This document shows positions 1 through 6,356 of a stretch of 6,365 nucleotides of DNA, in pieces; positions within the stretch are counted from its first letter, which is position 1, and every line of letters begins with the position of its first letter. Both the position numbers and the translations under genes were made by a program. Origin of the DNA: Nitratireductor sp. (lineage in GTDB: Bacteria; Pseudomonadota; Alphaproteobacteria; Rhizobiales; Rhizobiaceae). A model generated the notes under the pieces. It made no database searches and was not told the origin of the DNA. It saw only the letters and a program-made list of their open reading frames with translations. Where the stretch lies: contig JAGRLQ010000209.1 in assembly GCA_020441735.1 (NCBI GenBank), forward strand, positions 2,994-9,358, written 5' to 3'.

Positions 1-1157
1 TGATGTTCGCCATCCTCAAGCAGCTTGCTGAGCAGGATACGGAAATCATCGGCGAAGGCGTAGTGGAGGTTCTGCAGGACGGATTCGGTTTCCTGCGCTC
101 GGCCAGTGCAAACTATCTGCCAGGCCCGGACGATATCTATATTTCTCCGTCGCAGATCCGCCGTTTCTCGCTCAAGACCGGCGACACGGTGGAAGGGCCG
201 ATTCGTGGCCCGAAAGAGGGTGAGCGTTATTTTGCCCTGCTCAAGGTCAATACGATCAACTTCGACGACCCGGAGAAGATCAAGCACAAGACGCACTTTG
301 ACAATCTGACACCGCTCTATCCGGATGAGCGGTTCAACATGGAAATCGAAAGCGGTGACACGAAGGACCTGTCGTCCCGGGTGATCGATCTGGTCGCGCC
401 ACTCGGCAAGGGGCAGCGTGGGCTGATCGTAGCGCCGCCGCGGACCGGCAAGACGGTTCTGCTCCAGAACATTGCCCATTCGATTACGGCGAATCATCCT
501 GAAAGCTATCTCATCGTTCTGCTGATCGACGAAAGGCCGGAAGAGGTCACCGACATGCAGCGCTCGGTCAATGGCGAGGTTATTTCCTCGACCTTTGACG
601 AACCTGCTTCGCGCCATGTGCAGGTTGCCGAAATGGTCATCGAGAAGGCGAAACGCCTTGTGGAGCATGGCCGGGATGTGGTGATCCTGCTCGATTCGAT
701 TACCCGGCTTGGCCGGGCCTACAACACGGTTGTGCCGTCTTCGGGCAAGGTGCTGACCGGTGGTGTCGACGCCAATGCCCTGCAGCGGCCCAAACGCTTC
801 TTCGGTGCGGCGAGAAATATCGAAGAGGGTGGATCGCTGACGATCATTGCCACTGCGCTGATTGATACGGGCAGCCGGATGGATGAAGTCATCTTCGAGG
901 AGTTCAAGGGTACCGGCAACTCGGAGATCGTTCTCGACCGCAAGGTTGCCGACAAGCGTGTCTTCCCGGCAATGGATATCCTCAAGTCGGGAACGAGGAA
1001 GGAAGACCTACTGGTTCCCAGGGCCGATCTTCAGAAGATTTTCGTGCTTCGTCGCATTCTTTCCTCAATGGGAACCACCGATGCGATCGAGTTCCTCATC
1101 GACAAGCTGAAGCAGACGAAGAACAACCACGAGTTCTTCGATACGATGAACACGTAA
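1..1157 (+). CDS. rho: Transcription termination factor Rho (5'-truncated by window edge)
   Basis: Hexameric RNA-dependent ATPase/helicase that ends transcription of untranslated RNA in the cytoplasm. The frame is open from base 1. The first ATG (position 3) is an internal methionine: the family's N-terminal helical segment, a few dozen residues, lies off the left edge. Numbering from that Met (384 residues): the RNA-binding cold-shock-like domain includes GFGFLR near 28-32 and DDIYISPSQIRRF near 43-55. Walker A is APPRTGKT at 144-151, and LIDERPEEVT near 174-183 carries the catalytic-glutamate region. Walker B is VVILLD at 226-231, followed by SITRLGRAYN. The Q-loop region is SGKVLTGGVDANAL near 247-260 and the R-loop region is RNIEEGGSLT near 271-280. 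All key ATPase and RNA-contact motifs are present and unbroken. The stop is TAA at 1155-1157. Any leader-based autoregulation would lie outside the window. Identification is secure. Confidence 0.98.
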   Translation, partial: MFAILKQLAEQDTEIIGEGVVEVLQDGFGFLRSASANYLPGPDDIYISPSQIRRFSLKTGDTVEGPIRGPKEGERYFALLKVNTINFDDPEKIKHKTHFDNLTPLYPDERFNMEIESGDTKDLSSRVIDLVAPLGKGQRGLIVAPPRTGKTVLLQNIAHSITANHPESYLIVLLIDERPEEVTDMQRSVNGEVISSTFDEPASRHVQVAEMVIEKAKRLVEHGRDVVILLDSITRLGRAYNTVVPSSGKVLTGGVDANALQRPKRFFGAARNIEEGGSLTIIATALIDTGSRMDEVIFEEFKGTGNSEIVLDRKVADKRVFPAMDILKSGTRKEDLLVPRADLQKIFVLRRILSSMGTTDAIEFLIDKLKQTKNNHEFFDTMNT

Positions 1158-1170
1158 CATGGCCACCGAT

Positions 1171-1216
1171 CCGATTCGTATCCGTAATGTCCCAAATGGA
1201 TTCGGATGCGATACGG
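1171..1216 (+). other. Imperfect hairpin in the rho-mnmE spacer
   Basis: Arms 1171-1184 (CCGATTCGTATCCG) and 1203-1216 (CGGATGCGATACGG) pair at 12 of 14 positions, counting one G-U wobble, with a two-base internal mismatch and an 18-nt loop. No T-run follows, so this is not a classical intrinsic terminator. It may be a 3'-end stabilising or processing structure for rho mRNA, or chance. The 91-bp spacer (1158-1248) otherwise holds the mnmE ribosome binding site and two GATTC motifs (1173-1177 and 1199-1203). I see no convincing promoter in it. Confidence 0.35.
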
Positions 1217-1248
1217 CTCGGCGCTGAAAACCTCCAGGGGATACCGGA

Positions 1249-2586
1249 ATGGCAAAACAAAGCGGTTCCGGAGAGCGGAAAACCATTGCAGCGCTGGCAA
1301 CAGGCTCGTTGCCGAGCGGTATTGCGATTGTGCGGCTGTCGGGACCGCAGGCCTTGGTACTGGGGCAGAAGCTCTGTGCAAGGTTTCCCGGTAATTCTTC
1401 CGAACTGAAAACAACGGCGTTTATCGATCCGGCAGACGGTGCCGTGATCGATTGGGGCATGGTCTGCTGGTTCCGGGGTCCGAAGAGCCATACCGGGGAA
1501 GATGTTTGCGAATTTCATCTGCATGGCAGTGCTGCGGTTGCCGACAAGATCCTTGAAGTCCTGACCGACTGCGGTGCACGGCTTGCCGAGGCGGGGGAAT
1601 TTACTCGCAGGGCCTTCGAAAACGGCAAGATGGATCTGACAGAAATCGAGGGTCTGGCTGATCTCCTGGCCGCCGAAACCGAGGCACAGCGGCAGTTGGC
1701 GGTTCGGCTTTCATCTGACGAAATGCACCGCAAGGTCGCCGCGTGGCGTGAAGCGCTGGTCCGGGCGCGGGCTTTTCTTGAAGCGGAATTTGATTTTTCC
1801 GATGAGGAAGACGTGCCGGACAGCATGGTAGCAGAGGTTTGTTCCGGTATTGCCAGCCTGAGGAACGATATCGCTATCACGTTGGAAGGTTATCAGGCTG
1901 GTGAAATTATCCGCCGGGGTTTTCGTGTGGCGCTTGTCGGTCCGCCCAATGCCGGTAAATCAAGCCTGCTCAACGCGCTGGCGAAGCGGGATATTGCGAT
2001 CGTTACGGAAGTCGCCGGGACAACCCGTGATGTTCTGGAAGCCAGGGTGGATATCAACGGGCTGGCAGTCATCGTGTTCGATACCGCCGGGATCCGGGAC
2101 AGCGAAGATCGGATTGAAGCCATTGGTGTTGAACGCGCCAGGCAGACGGCGGAGGCGGCTGATCTTGTGATCTGGCTGTCTCCCAAGGATGAACCGGTTC
2201 TGCCGGAAAAGGATTTGGGATCAGTGAGCGTTTTCCAGTCCAAGTCCGACCTTGAAAGCGGCGGCGGGTTTGAAGGGAACGTCTCTTTGGGGGAGGTGAG
2301 CACGGTAGCGCCTGACGGGTTGGACGGGTTTATCGGCTACATCGAAAAGCAGGCGAAGCTGGCGACGGCCGGCGAGGACATCCTGATATCGCGCAGGCGC
2401 CAGAAGGCATTGCTGGAGCAGACTGCAGAACACCTTGCGCAGTTCGGGGACGTGGTTGCCGCTGATCGCGTTCTGGCTGCGGAGGAACTGCGTCTGGCAG
2501 GAGAATGCCTGGGCCGACTTACGGGCCGCATCGACCCTGAAGAGCTACTGGATGTGATCTTTGCGGAGTTCTGTGTCGGCAAATGA
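1249..2586 (+). CDS. mnmE: tRNA uridine-5-carboxymethylaminomethyl modification GTPase MnmE (TrmE)
   Basis: GTPase that, with MnmG, installs the cmnm5 group on wobble U34 of a subset of tRNAs, using a folate one-carbon donor. It has 445 aa, normal for the family. ATG 1249 is preceded by AGGGG at 1236-1240 (8-nt spacing). The N-terminal folate-binding domain starts with TIAALATG at 12-19 and IAIVRLSG near 25-32, followed by the helical domain (GEFTRRAFENGKMDLTEIEG near 116-135). The inserted G domain has G1 GPPNAGKSS at 231-239, G2 GTTRD at 257-261 and G3 DTAG at 278-281. The expected G4 NKxD reads SKSD at 331-334, lacking the usual Asn. The C-terminal FCVGK (441-445) keeps the conserved cysteine, Cys442. 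The stop codon lies inside parS copy 1. The product partners MnmG, encoded by the next gene. Identification is secure. Confidence 0.97.
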   Translation: MAKQSGSGERKTIAALATGSLPSGIAIVRLSGPQALVLGQKLCARFPGNSSELKTTAFIDPADGAVIDWGMVCWFRGPKSHTGEDVCEFHLHGSAAVADKILEVLTDCGARLAEAGEFTRRAFENGKMDLTEIEGLADLLAAETEAQRQLAVRLSSDEMHRKVAAWREALVRARAFLEAEFDFSDEEDVPDSMVAEVCSGIASLRNDIAITLEGYQAGEIIRRGFRVALVGPPNAGKSSLLNALAKRDIAIVTEVAGTTRDVLEARVDINGLAVIVFDTAGIRDSEDRIEAIGVERARQTAEAADLVIWLSPKDEPVLPEKDLGSVSVFQSKSDLESGGGFEGNVSLGEVSTVAPDGLDGFIGYIEKQAKLATAGEDILISRRRQKALLEQTAEHLAQFGDVVAADRVLAAEELRLAGECLGRLTGRIDPEELLDVIFAEFCVGK

Positions 2587-2599
2587 TTCACGTGAAACA
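2584..2599. other. parS: parS centromere site, copy 1 (overlaps mnmE stop codon)
   Basis: TGATTCACGTGAAACA matches the canonical ParB-binding palindrome TGTTTCACGTGAAACA at 15 of 16 positions (T to A at position 3). Its first three bases are the TGA stop of mnmE. The substitution creates GATTC (a GANTC methylation motif) at 2585-2589. The 17-mer TTCACGTGAAACATTTT at 2587-2603 recurs at 2634-2650 in copy 2. Sequence shows the motif; ParB binding is inferred from the family and from the nearby parA. Confidence 0.88.
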
Positions 2600-2630
2600 T
2601 TTTCCACTTTGGCCTGGCTACCCAAAACCG

Positions 2631-2646
2631 TGTTTCACGTGAAACA
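2631..2646. other. parS: parS centromere site, copy 2 (perfect consensus)
   Basis: TGTTTCACGTGAAACA is an exact 16/16 match to the bacterial parS palindrome. Its centre is 47 bp from that of copy 1 and 104 bp from that of copy 3. It is expected to be the strongest ParB/Spo0J loading site in the cluster. ParB would nucleate here and spread, and ParA encoded downstream would move the complex. It is followed by TTTT, but the uninterrupted palindrome has no loop, so it is not read as a terminator. Confidence 0.96.
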
Positions 2647-2648
2647 TT

Positions 2649-2676
2649 TTGGAGCAGCCTCTCGAAGCGATAGAAA
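2649..2676 (+). promoter_or_regulatory. Weak candidate promoter upstream of mnmG
   Basis: A possible -35 TTGGAG (2649-2654), a 16-nt spacer and -10 TAGAAA (2671-2676) lie immediately after parS copy 2. The match to the housekeeping consensus is only 3/6 and 4/6. If real, it would start transcription near 2683 and leave a leader of about 160 nt before mnmG containing parS copy 3. ParB loaded on the flanking sites could affect it. This is tentative; mnmG may simply be read through from mnmE. Confidence 0.18.
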
Positions 2677-2734
2677 ATAGCTGCGCTTTACGCGCCCGGG
2701 AAAAGGCCTTATGAGCATGGCCGGTGACGGCGCG

Positions 2735-2750
2735 GGATTCACGTGAAACA
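2735..2750. other. parS: parS centromere site, copy 3 (degenerate)
   Basis: GGATTCACGTGAAACA matches the parS consensus at 14 of 16 positions (differences at positions 1 and 3), with the inner TTCACGTGAA palindrome intact. Like copy 1 it has A at position 3, giving GATTC at 2736-2740. It lies in the mnmE-mnmG spacer, 91 bp before the mnmG start chosen here. It is likely a lower-affinity ParB site; affinity is inferred, not visible. Confidence 0.78.
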
Positions 2751-2840
2751 AGTTCCTGCCCGGTGGTGGCGATTTGGCCGTACCTTGCATATATTCAAGC
2801 CCATTCTGAGCGAAACCGAAGAAAACTGCGGAACTCCGCC

Positions 2841-4742
2841 ATGCGGAAGGATTATGATGTCATCGTGATTGGCGGCGGTCATGCCGGCTGTGAAGCCGCG
2901 GCCGCCTCTGCGCGCATGGGTGCCCGCACCGCGCTGGTGACCCATCGTGCGGATACCATCGGCGTGATGTCCTGCAATCCAGCCATTGGCGGGCTTGGCA
3001 AAGGCCATCTGGTGCGTGAAATCGATGCCATGGATGGGGTAATGGGAAGGGTTGCCGACCAGGCGGGCATTCAGTTTCGCCTGCTCAACCGGCGCAAGGG
3101 CCCGGCAGTGCGCGGGCCGCGGGCGCAGGCTGACCGTAAACTTTACCGGCTTGCCATGCAGGCCAAGCTGGCCGAGCAGGAAAACCTTGAAATCATCGAA
3201 GGTGGCGTCGGCGATCTGATTGTCGATGAGGGTTTCGTGCGGGGCGTTGTTTGCGAGGATGGAAGGGAACTGCGTTCTGCGGCGGTGATCCTGACGACCG
3301 GCACCTTCCTGCGTGGGCTGATCCACATCGGTGAAAAGCAGATTCCGGCAGGGCGCATGGGCGAGGCACCTTCCACTGGCCTGTCGACCACACTGGAAAG
3401 AGCCAGATTTTCCCTGGGCCGGCTTAAGACCGGAACCCCGGCAAGGCTCGACGGGAAGACCATCGACTGGTCTGCGGTGGACATGCAGCCGGGTGACGAA
3501 ACTCCGGTGCCGTTTTCCAGTCTGACGGACAAGCTTCCCAACCCGCAGGTGGAGTGCGGCATCACGCGCACGAATCCGCAGACGCATACGATCATTTCAG
3601 AGAACATCGGCAAATCGGCAATGTATTCGGGTCAGATCGCCGGCGTCGGGCCGCGTTACTGCCCTTCGGTGGAAGACAAGATCGTCAAGTTCGGTGACCG
3701 CGACAGCCATCAGATCTTCCTCGAGCCGGAAGGGCTGGATGATGACACGGTCTATCCCAACGGGATATCAACCTCCCTGCCGGAAGACGTGCAGGCAGCT
3801 TTCATCGCCACGATCCGCGGTCTGGAGAAGGCCGTGATCCTGCAACCGGGCTATGCCATTGAGTATGATCACGTGGATCCGCGTGAGTTGCGTCCGACGC
3901 TGGAAACACGGCGCCTGCCGGGGCTGTTTCTGGCCGGCCAGATCAATGGCACGACCGGTTATGAGGAAGCTGCAGCCCAGGGCCTGGTGGCCGGGCTCAA
4001 TGCGGCGCGGCTGGCTTCGGGTGGCGATGCCATCCTGTTCAGCCGAACCAACTCCTATATCGGCGTGATGATCGACGACCTCATTACCCGCGGAGTGAGC
4101 GAACCCTACCGAATGTTTACCTCGCGGGCCGAGTACCGGCTCAGCCTGAGGGCCGACAACGCCGATCAGCGGCTGACCCCGATGGGCATGGAGGTTGGTT
4201 GTGTCGGTACAGAGCGGCAGACAGCGTTCAAGGCTTGGAAATCGGCGCTGGAGACTTTTACGGCAGAACTCCAGGCCCTCAGCCTCACGCCGAATGAAGC
4301 GGCTTCCCATGGCCTGAAAATCAATCTGGATGGGGTTCGCCGCAGTGCATACGACCTGCTTGCCTATCCCGATATCGACCTTGAAAGGCTCTCCGGCATA
4401 TGGCCGCAACTGAAAGGCCTGGATGGCAAGGTTGCCGAGCAAGTACAGATCGATGCGTCCTATGCAGTGTATCTTGCGCGGCAGGAAAGCGATATCAATG
4501 CCATCCGCAAGGAAGAAGCCCGGATTATTCCTGAGCGCTTCGACTATGGGCAATTGTCCGGCCTTTCGACGGAATTGCGCCAGAAGCTAGAACGCATCCG
4601 GCCGCAGAATCTGGGTCAGGCGTCGCGGATCGATGGCATGACGCCGGCAGCGGTCACGCTGATCCTGGCACATCTGAAGCGCGATGCGGCTCTCGCCCGT
4701 CTGGCGGAAGATACGGCGGACGCACGGCAGGCCAATGGTTGA
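2841..4742 (+). CDS. mnmG: tRNA uridine-5-carboxymethylaminomethyl modification enzyme MnmG (GidA)
   Basis: FAD-dependent partner of MnmE in forming cmnm5U34 in tRNA. From ATG 2841 it has 633 aa, a normal family length. Residues 5-20 form the Rossmann dinucleotide-binding start (YDVIVIGGGHAGCEAA). SCNPAIGGLGKGHLVREIDAMDG (44-66) is the family signature around a conserved cysteine. GPRYCPSVEDK (270-280) holds a second conserved cysteine, Cys274. AGQINGTTGYEEAAAQG (365-381) is the second family signature. The helical C-terminal region that docks MnmE and tRNA is complete. The frame extends upstream to a GTG at 2724, but those 39 residues are not family-like and partly translate parS copy 3, so ATG 2841 is preferred; only a weak GGA-type ribosome site precedes it. 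The gene is probably co-transcribed with rsmG, 24 bp downstream. Confidence 0.97.
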   Translation: MRKDYDVIVIGGGHAGCEAAAASARMGARTALVTHRADTIGVMSCNPAIGGLGKGHLVREIDAMDGVMGRVADQAGIQFRLLNRRKGPAVRGPRAQADRKLYRLAMQAKLAEQENLEIIEGGVGDLIVDEGFVRGVVCEDGRELRSAAVILTTGTFLRGLIHIGEKQIPAGRMGEAPSTGLSTTLERARFSLGRLKTGTPARLDGKTIDWSAVDMQPGDETPVPFSSLTDKLPNPQVECGITRTNPQTHTIISENIGKSAMYSGQIAGVGPRYCPSVEDKIVKFGDRDSHQIFLEPEGLDDDTVYPNGISTSLPEDVQAAFIATIRGLEKAVILQPGYAIEYDHVDPRELRPTLETRRLPGLFLAGQINGTTGYEEAAAQGLVAGLNAARLASGGDAILFSRTNSYIGVMIDDLITRGVSEPYRMFTSRAEYRLSLRADNADQRLTPMGMEVGCVGTERQTAFKAWKSALETFTAELQALSLTPNEAASHGLKINLDGVRRSAYDLLAYPDIDLERLSGIWPQLKGLDGKVAEQVQIDASYAVYLARQESDINAIRKEEARIIPERFDYGQLSGLSTELRQKLERIRPQNLGQASRIDGMTPAAVTLILAHLKRDAALARLAEDTADARQANG

Positions 4743-4766
4743 CCCGGATTTGTTGGGCAGGTGGCC

Positions 4767-5411
4767 ATGGTGAAGCCGGAAGATGCGGAGGAAGTCCGTC
4801 GGCGGTTGAGCGAAATCCACCCGGTTTCACGTGAAACCATGGCCCGCCTGACAGCCTATCGGGATTTGCTGATCAAGTGGCAAGCCAAGACCAATCTGGT
4901 TTCACCGGCGACCTTGCCCGATTTCTGGGAGCGGCATGTGGCCGACAGCCTGCAGCTTCTGGCTCTGAAGCGGAATGCGCTCTCCTGGACGGATCTGGGT
5001 AGCGGCGGCGGATTTCCGGGCCTCGTCATCGCTGCGGGGCTGGCGGAGCGGCAGGGAGGCGTGGTTCGGCTGGTCGAGTCGAATCAGAAGAAATGCGCTT
5101 TCCTGCGTCAGGCAGCAAGCCGGATGAATGTGCCGGCGGAGGTTTTCAGCTGCCGGATCGAGTCGGCTGCGGAACAAATAGTGGCGGCAGAAGTGGTTAC
5201 CGCCCGGGCTCTGGCGCCGCTATCCAAGCTGCTGAAATGGACGGGAGAATTTCTCACCGACGATCGTGTCGCCCTGTTCATGAAAGGGCGGGATTTTCGC
5301 CGCGAAATCGAAGATAGTCATGGCGATTGGAAATTCGATTTGGTAGAGCATCCGAGCAGGATCGATCCGGCCGGTTGCGTACTGGAAATAGCCAATGTTT
5401 CCCACCGGTAA
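4767..5411 (+). CDS. rsmG: 16S rRNA (guanine527-N7)-methyltransferase RsmG (GidB)
   Basis: SAM-dependent methyltransferase that adds N7-methyl to G527 of 16S rRNA in the 30S decoding region; in other bacteria its loss gives low-level streptomycin resistance. From ATG 4767 the product is 214 aa, typical for the family. Family signatures (numbered from that ATG): VSRET at 20-24, NLVS at 43-46, RHVADSLQL at 56-64 and SAM-binding DLGSGGGFPGLV at 76-87. Further on are VESNQKK at 103-109, TARALAPL at 145-152 and MKGRD at 172-176. Start choice is uncertain: GTG 4761, ATG 4767 and GTG 4770 are all in frame. A strong GGAGGA at 4787-4792 precedes an in-frame TTG at 4806, but spacing is long. VSRET is encoded by parS copy 4. 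The gene follows mnmG closely, suggesting one operon. Confidence 0.95.
   Translation: MVKPEDAEEVRRRLSEIHPVSRETMARLTAYRDLLIKWQAKTNLVSPATLPDFWERHVADSLQLLALKRNALSWTDLGSGGGFPGLVIAAGLAERQGGVVRLVESNQKKCAFLRQAASRMNVPAEVFSCRIESAAEQIVAAEVVTARALAPLSKLLKWTGEFLTDDRVALFMKGRDFRREIEDSHGDWKFDLVEHPSRIDPAGCVLEIANVSHR
4823..4838. other. parS: parS centromere site, copy 4 (inside rsmG)
   Basis: GGTTTCACGTGAAACC is a perfect 16-bp palindrome. Its inner 14 bases GTTTCACGTGAAAC (4824-4837) match the parS consensus exactly; only the outermost pair differs (14/16 overall). It is read in frame as GTT TCA CGT GAA AC(C), Val-Ser-Arg-Glu-Thr, near the RsmG N-terminus. Its centre lies 2088 bp from that of copy 3. It is probably a good ParB site, though binding has not been shown here. 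Confidence 0.87.
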
Positions 5412-5471
5412 CACAACGCGGACAGGCGGCGTCTCTGCAATCGGCTTCGGAATTCGAAAGGCGGGCGGCAA

Positions 5472-5484
5472 GTGCGCCACGCAC
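5472..5484 (+). other. Small perfect hairpin in the rsmG-parA spacer
   Basis: GTGCG (5472-5476), loop CCA and CGCAC (5480-5484) form a 5-bp GC-rich stem. No T-run follows, so it is not a standard terminator. The 129-bp spacer 5412-5540 otherwise shows no parS, no convincing promoter and only a weak ribosome site before parA. The stem may be chance in GC-rich DNA. Confidence 0.2.
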
Positions 5485-5540
5485 GGAAATTCTACCAGCC
5501 GCGCGAATGATTAGACGGGCAGTCAGACAGGCTTCAGGCG

Positions 5541-6356
5541 ATGGGTATTCGAACAGCTTCAAGGGTATTGACGATCGCCAACCAGAAGGGCGGTGTCGGC
5601 AAGACCACCACGGCGATCAATCTGGCAACCGCGCTGGCGGCGATCGAAAAGACCGTGCTGATCATCGATCTCGATCCCCAGGGCAATGCCAGTACCGGTC
5701 TCGGTATCGACCGGGAAAGCCGGGAGGTTTCAACCGCCGATCTGCTGCGCGGTGATAGCAGCCTGGGAGATGCTCTGGTCAAGACGGCAGTGCCCCGTTT
5801 CTATGTGGCGCCATCCACGCTGGACCTGCTCGGGTTGGAAATGGAAATCGCCAGCGCATCTGATCGGGCCTTCCGGCTGAAAAAGGCAATAGAGGAATAT
5901 AATCCTAGACCGGGAGAAGGAAAACCGGCCTTCGACTACATTCTGATCGACTGTCCGCCTTCCCTCAATCTGCTGACCATCAATGCAATGGCGGCGGCGC
6001 ATGCCTTGCTGGTACCGTTACAGTGTGAGTTCTTCGCGCTTGAAGGTCTGAGCCAGTTGCTCGAAACCATGAAACAGGTGCGTGAGACGGTGAACCCCGA
6101 TCTTGGCCTGCACGGCATCATTCTCACCATGTTCGATTCCCGCAACAACCTGTCCGAACAGGTAGTCAGTGACGTGAGGGAGTTCATGGGATCGAAAGTC
6201 TATGAAACGGTAATTCCGCGCAATGTGCGTCTGTCGGAAGCGCCGTCACACGGCAAGCCGGCAATTCTCTACGATCTGAAATGCTCCGGCAGCCAGGCTT
6301 ATCTGCGGCTGGCGTCGGAAATCATCCGCAAGGAAAAACAGCTCAGCGCAGCCTGA
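5541..6356 (+). CDS. parA: Chromosome-partitioning ATPase ParA (Soj family)
   Basis: Deviant Walker ATPase that binds DNA non-specifically as an ATP dimer and is stimulated by ParB-parS complexes to move the replication-origin region toward the new pole. It has 271 aa, normal for chromosomal ParA. The deviant Walker A is KGGVGKTTT at 16-24 (signature Lys16, P-loop Lys21). The A' motif IIDLDPQGN is at 41-49, Walker B YILIDCPP at 133-140, and the family signatures FDSRNNLSEQV and PRNVRLSEAPSHGKP at 198-208 and 226-240. There is no N-terminal DNA-binding extension of the plasmid RepA/SopA type, supporting a chromosomal Soj-like protein. ATG 5541 is the only usable start: an in-frame TGA lies at 5508-5510 and no alternative start codon falls between. 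Ribosome-site match is weak. parB is expected directly downstream, off the window; 6357-6365 is too short to judge. Confidence 0.97.
   Translation: MGIRTASRVLTIANQKGGVGKTTTAINLATALAAIEKTVLIIDLDPQGNASTGLGIDRESREVSTADLLRGDSSLGDALVKTAVPRFYVAPSTLDLLGLEMEIASASDRAFRLKKAIEEYNPRPGEGKPAFDYILIDCPPSLNLLTINAMAAAHALLVPLQCEFFALEGLSQLLETMKQVRETVNPDLGLHGIILTMFDSRNNLSEQVVSDVREFMGSKVYETVIPRNVRLSEAPSHGKPAILYDLKCSGSQAYLRLASEIIRKEKQLSAA

Noticed and set aside
2337..2600. Antisense ORF beginning Met-Phe-His-Val, opposite the mnmE 3' end
   Set aside because: The start is merely parS copy 1 translated on the other strand; the remainder is a low-complexity, Ser/Arg-rich shadow of mnmE.
2631..2650. Palindrome followed by TTTT resembling an intrinsic terminator after mnmE
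   Set aside because: The palindrome is an exact parS with no loop and few GC pairs; a T-run of four is too short for a convincing terminator.
2711..2746. Tiny ORF of 11 codons (ATG 2711) ending with TGA inside parS copy 3, preceded by AAAAGG
   Set aside because: Too short, with spacing to the purine run only about 4 nt and no leader-peptide signature such as runs of one amino acid; likely chance.
2767..2795. Alternative promoter nearer mnmG with -10 TATATT (2790-2795)
   Set aside because: The -10 is reasonable, but at 17-nt spacing the -35 would be TGGCGA, a poor match; not enough to annotate.
3866..3879. CACGTG core with GATC flanks inside mnmG
   Set aside because: Flanks do not match the parS consensus (most outer positions differ), and the codons belong to a conserved MnmG segment.
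3768..4553. Long antisense ORF (261 codons) within mnmG
   Set aside because: Frame openness follows from GC-rich codon bias of mnmG; the translation shows no recognisable family motif and no ribosome site.
4898..4905. parS-like half site GGTTTCAC inside rsmG
   Set aside because: Only one half is present; the other half does not match, and the bases encode the conserved NLVS motif.
5327..5755. Plus-strand ORF bridging the rsmG end and the parA start
   Set aside because: It overlaps two certain genes in another frame, and its composition (Arg/Gly/Gln-rich) is typical of an out-of-frame shadow.
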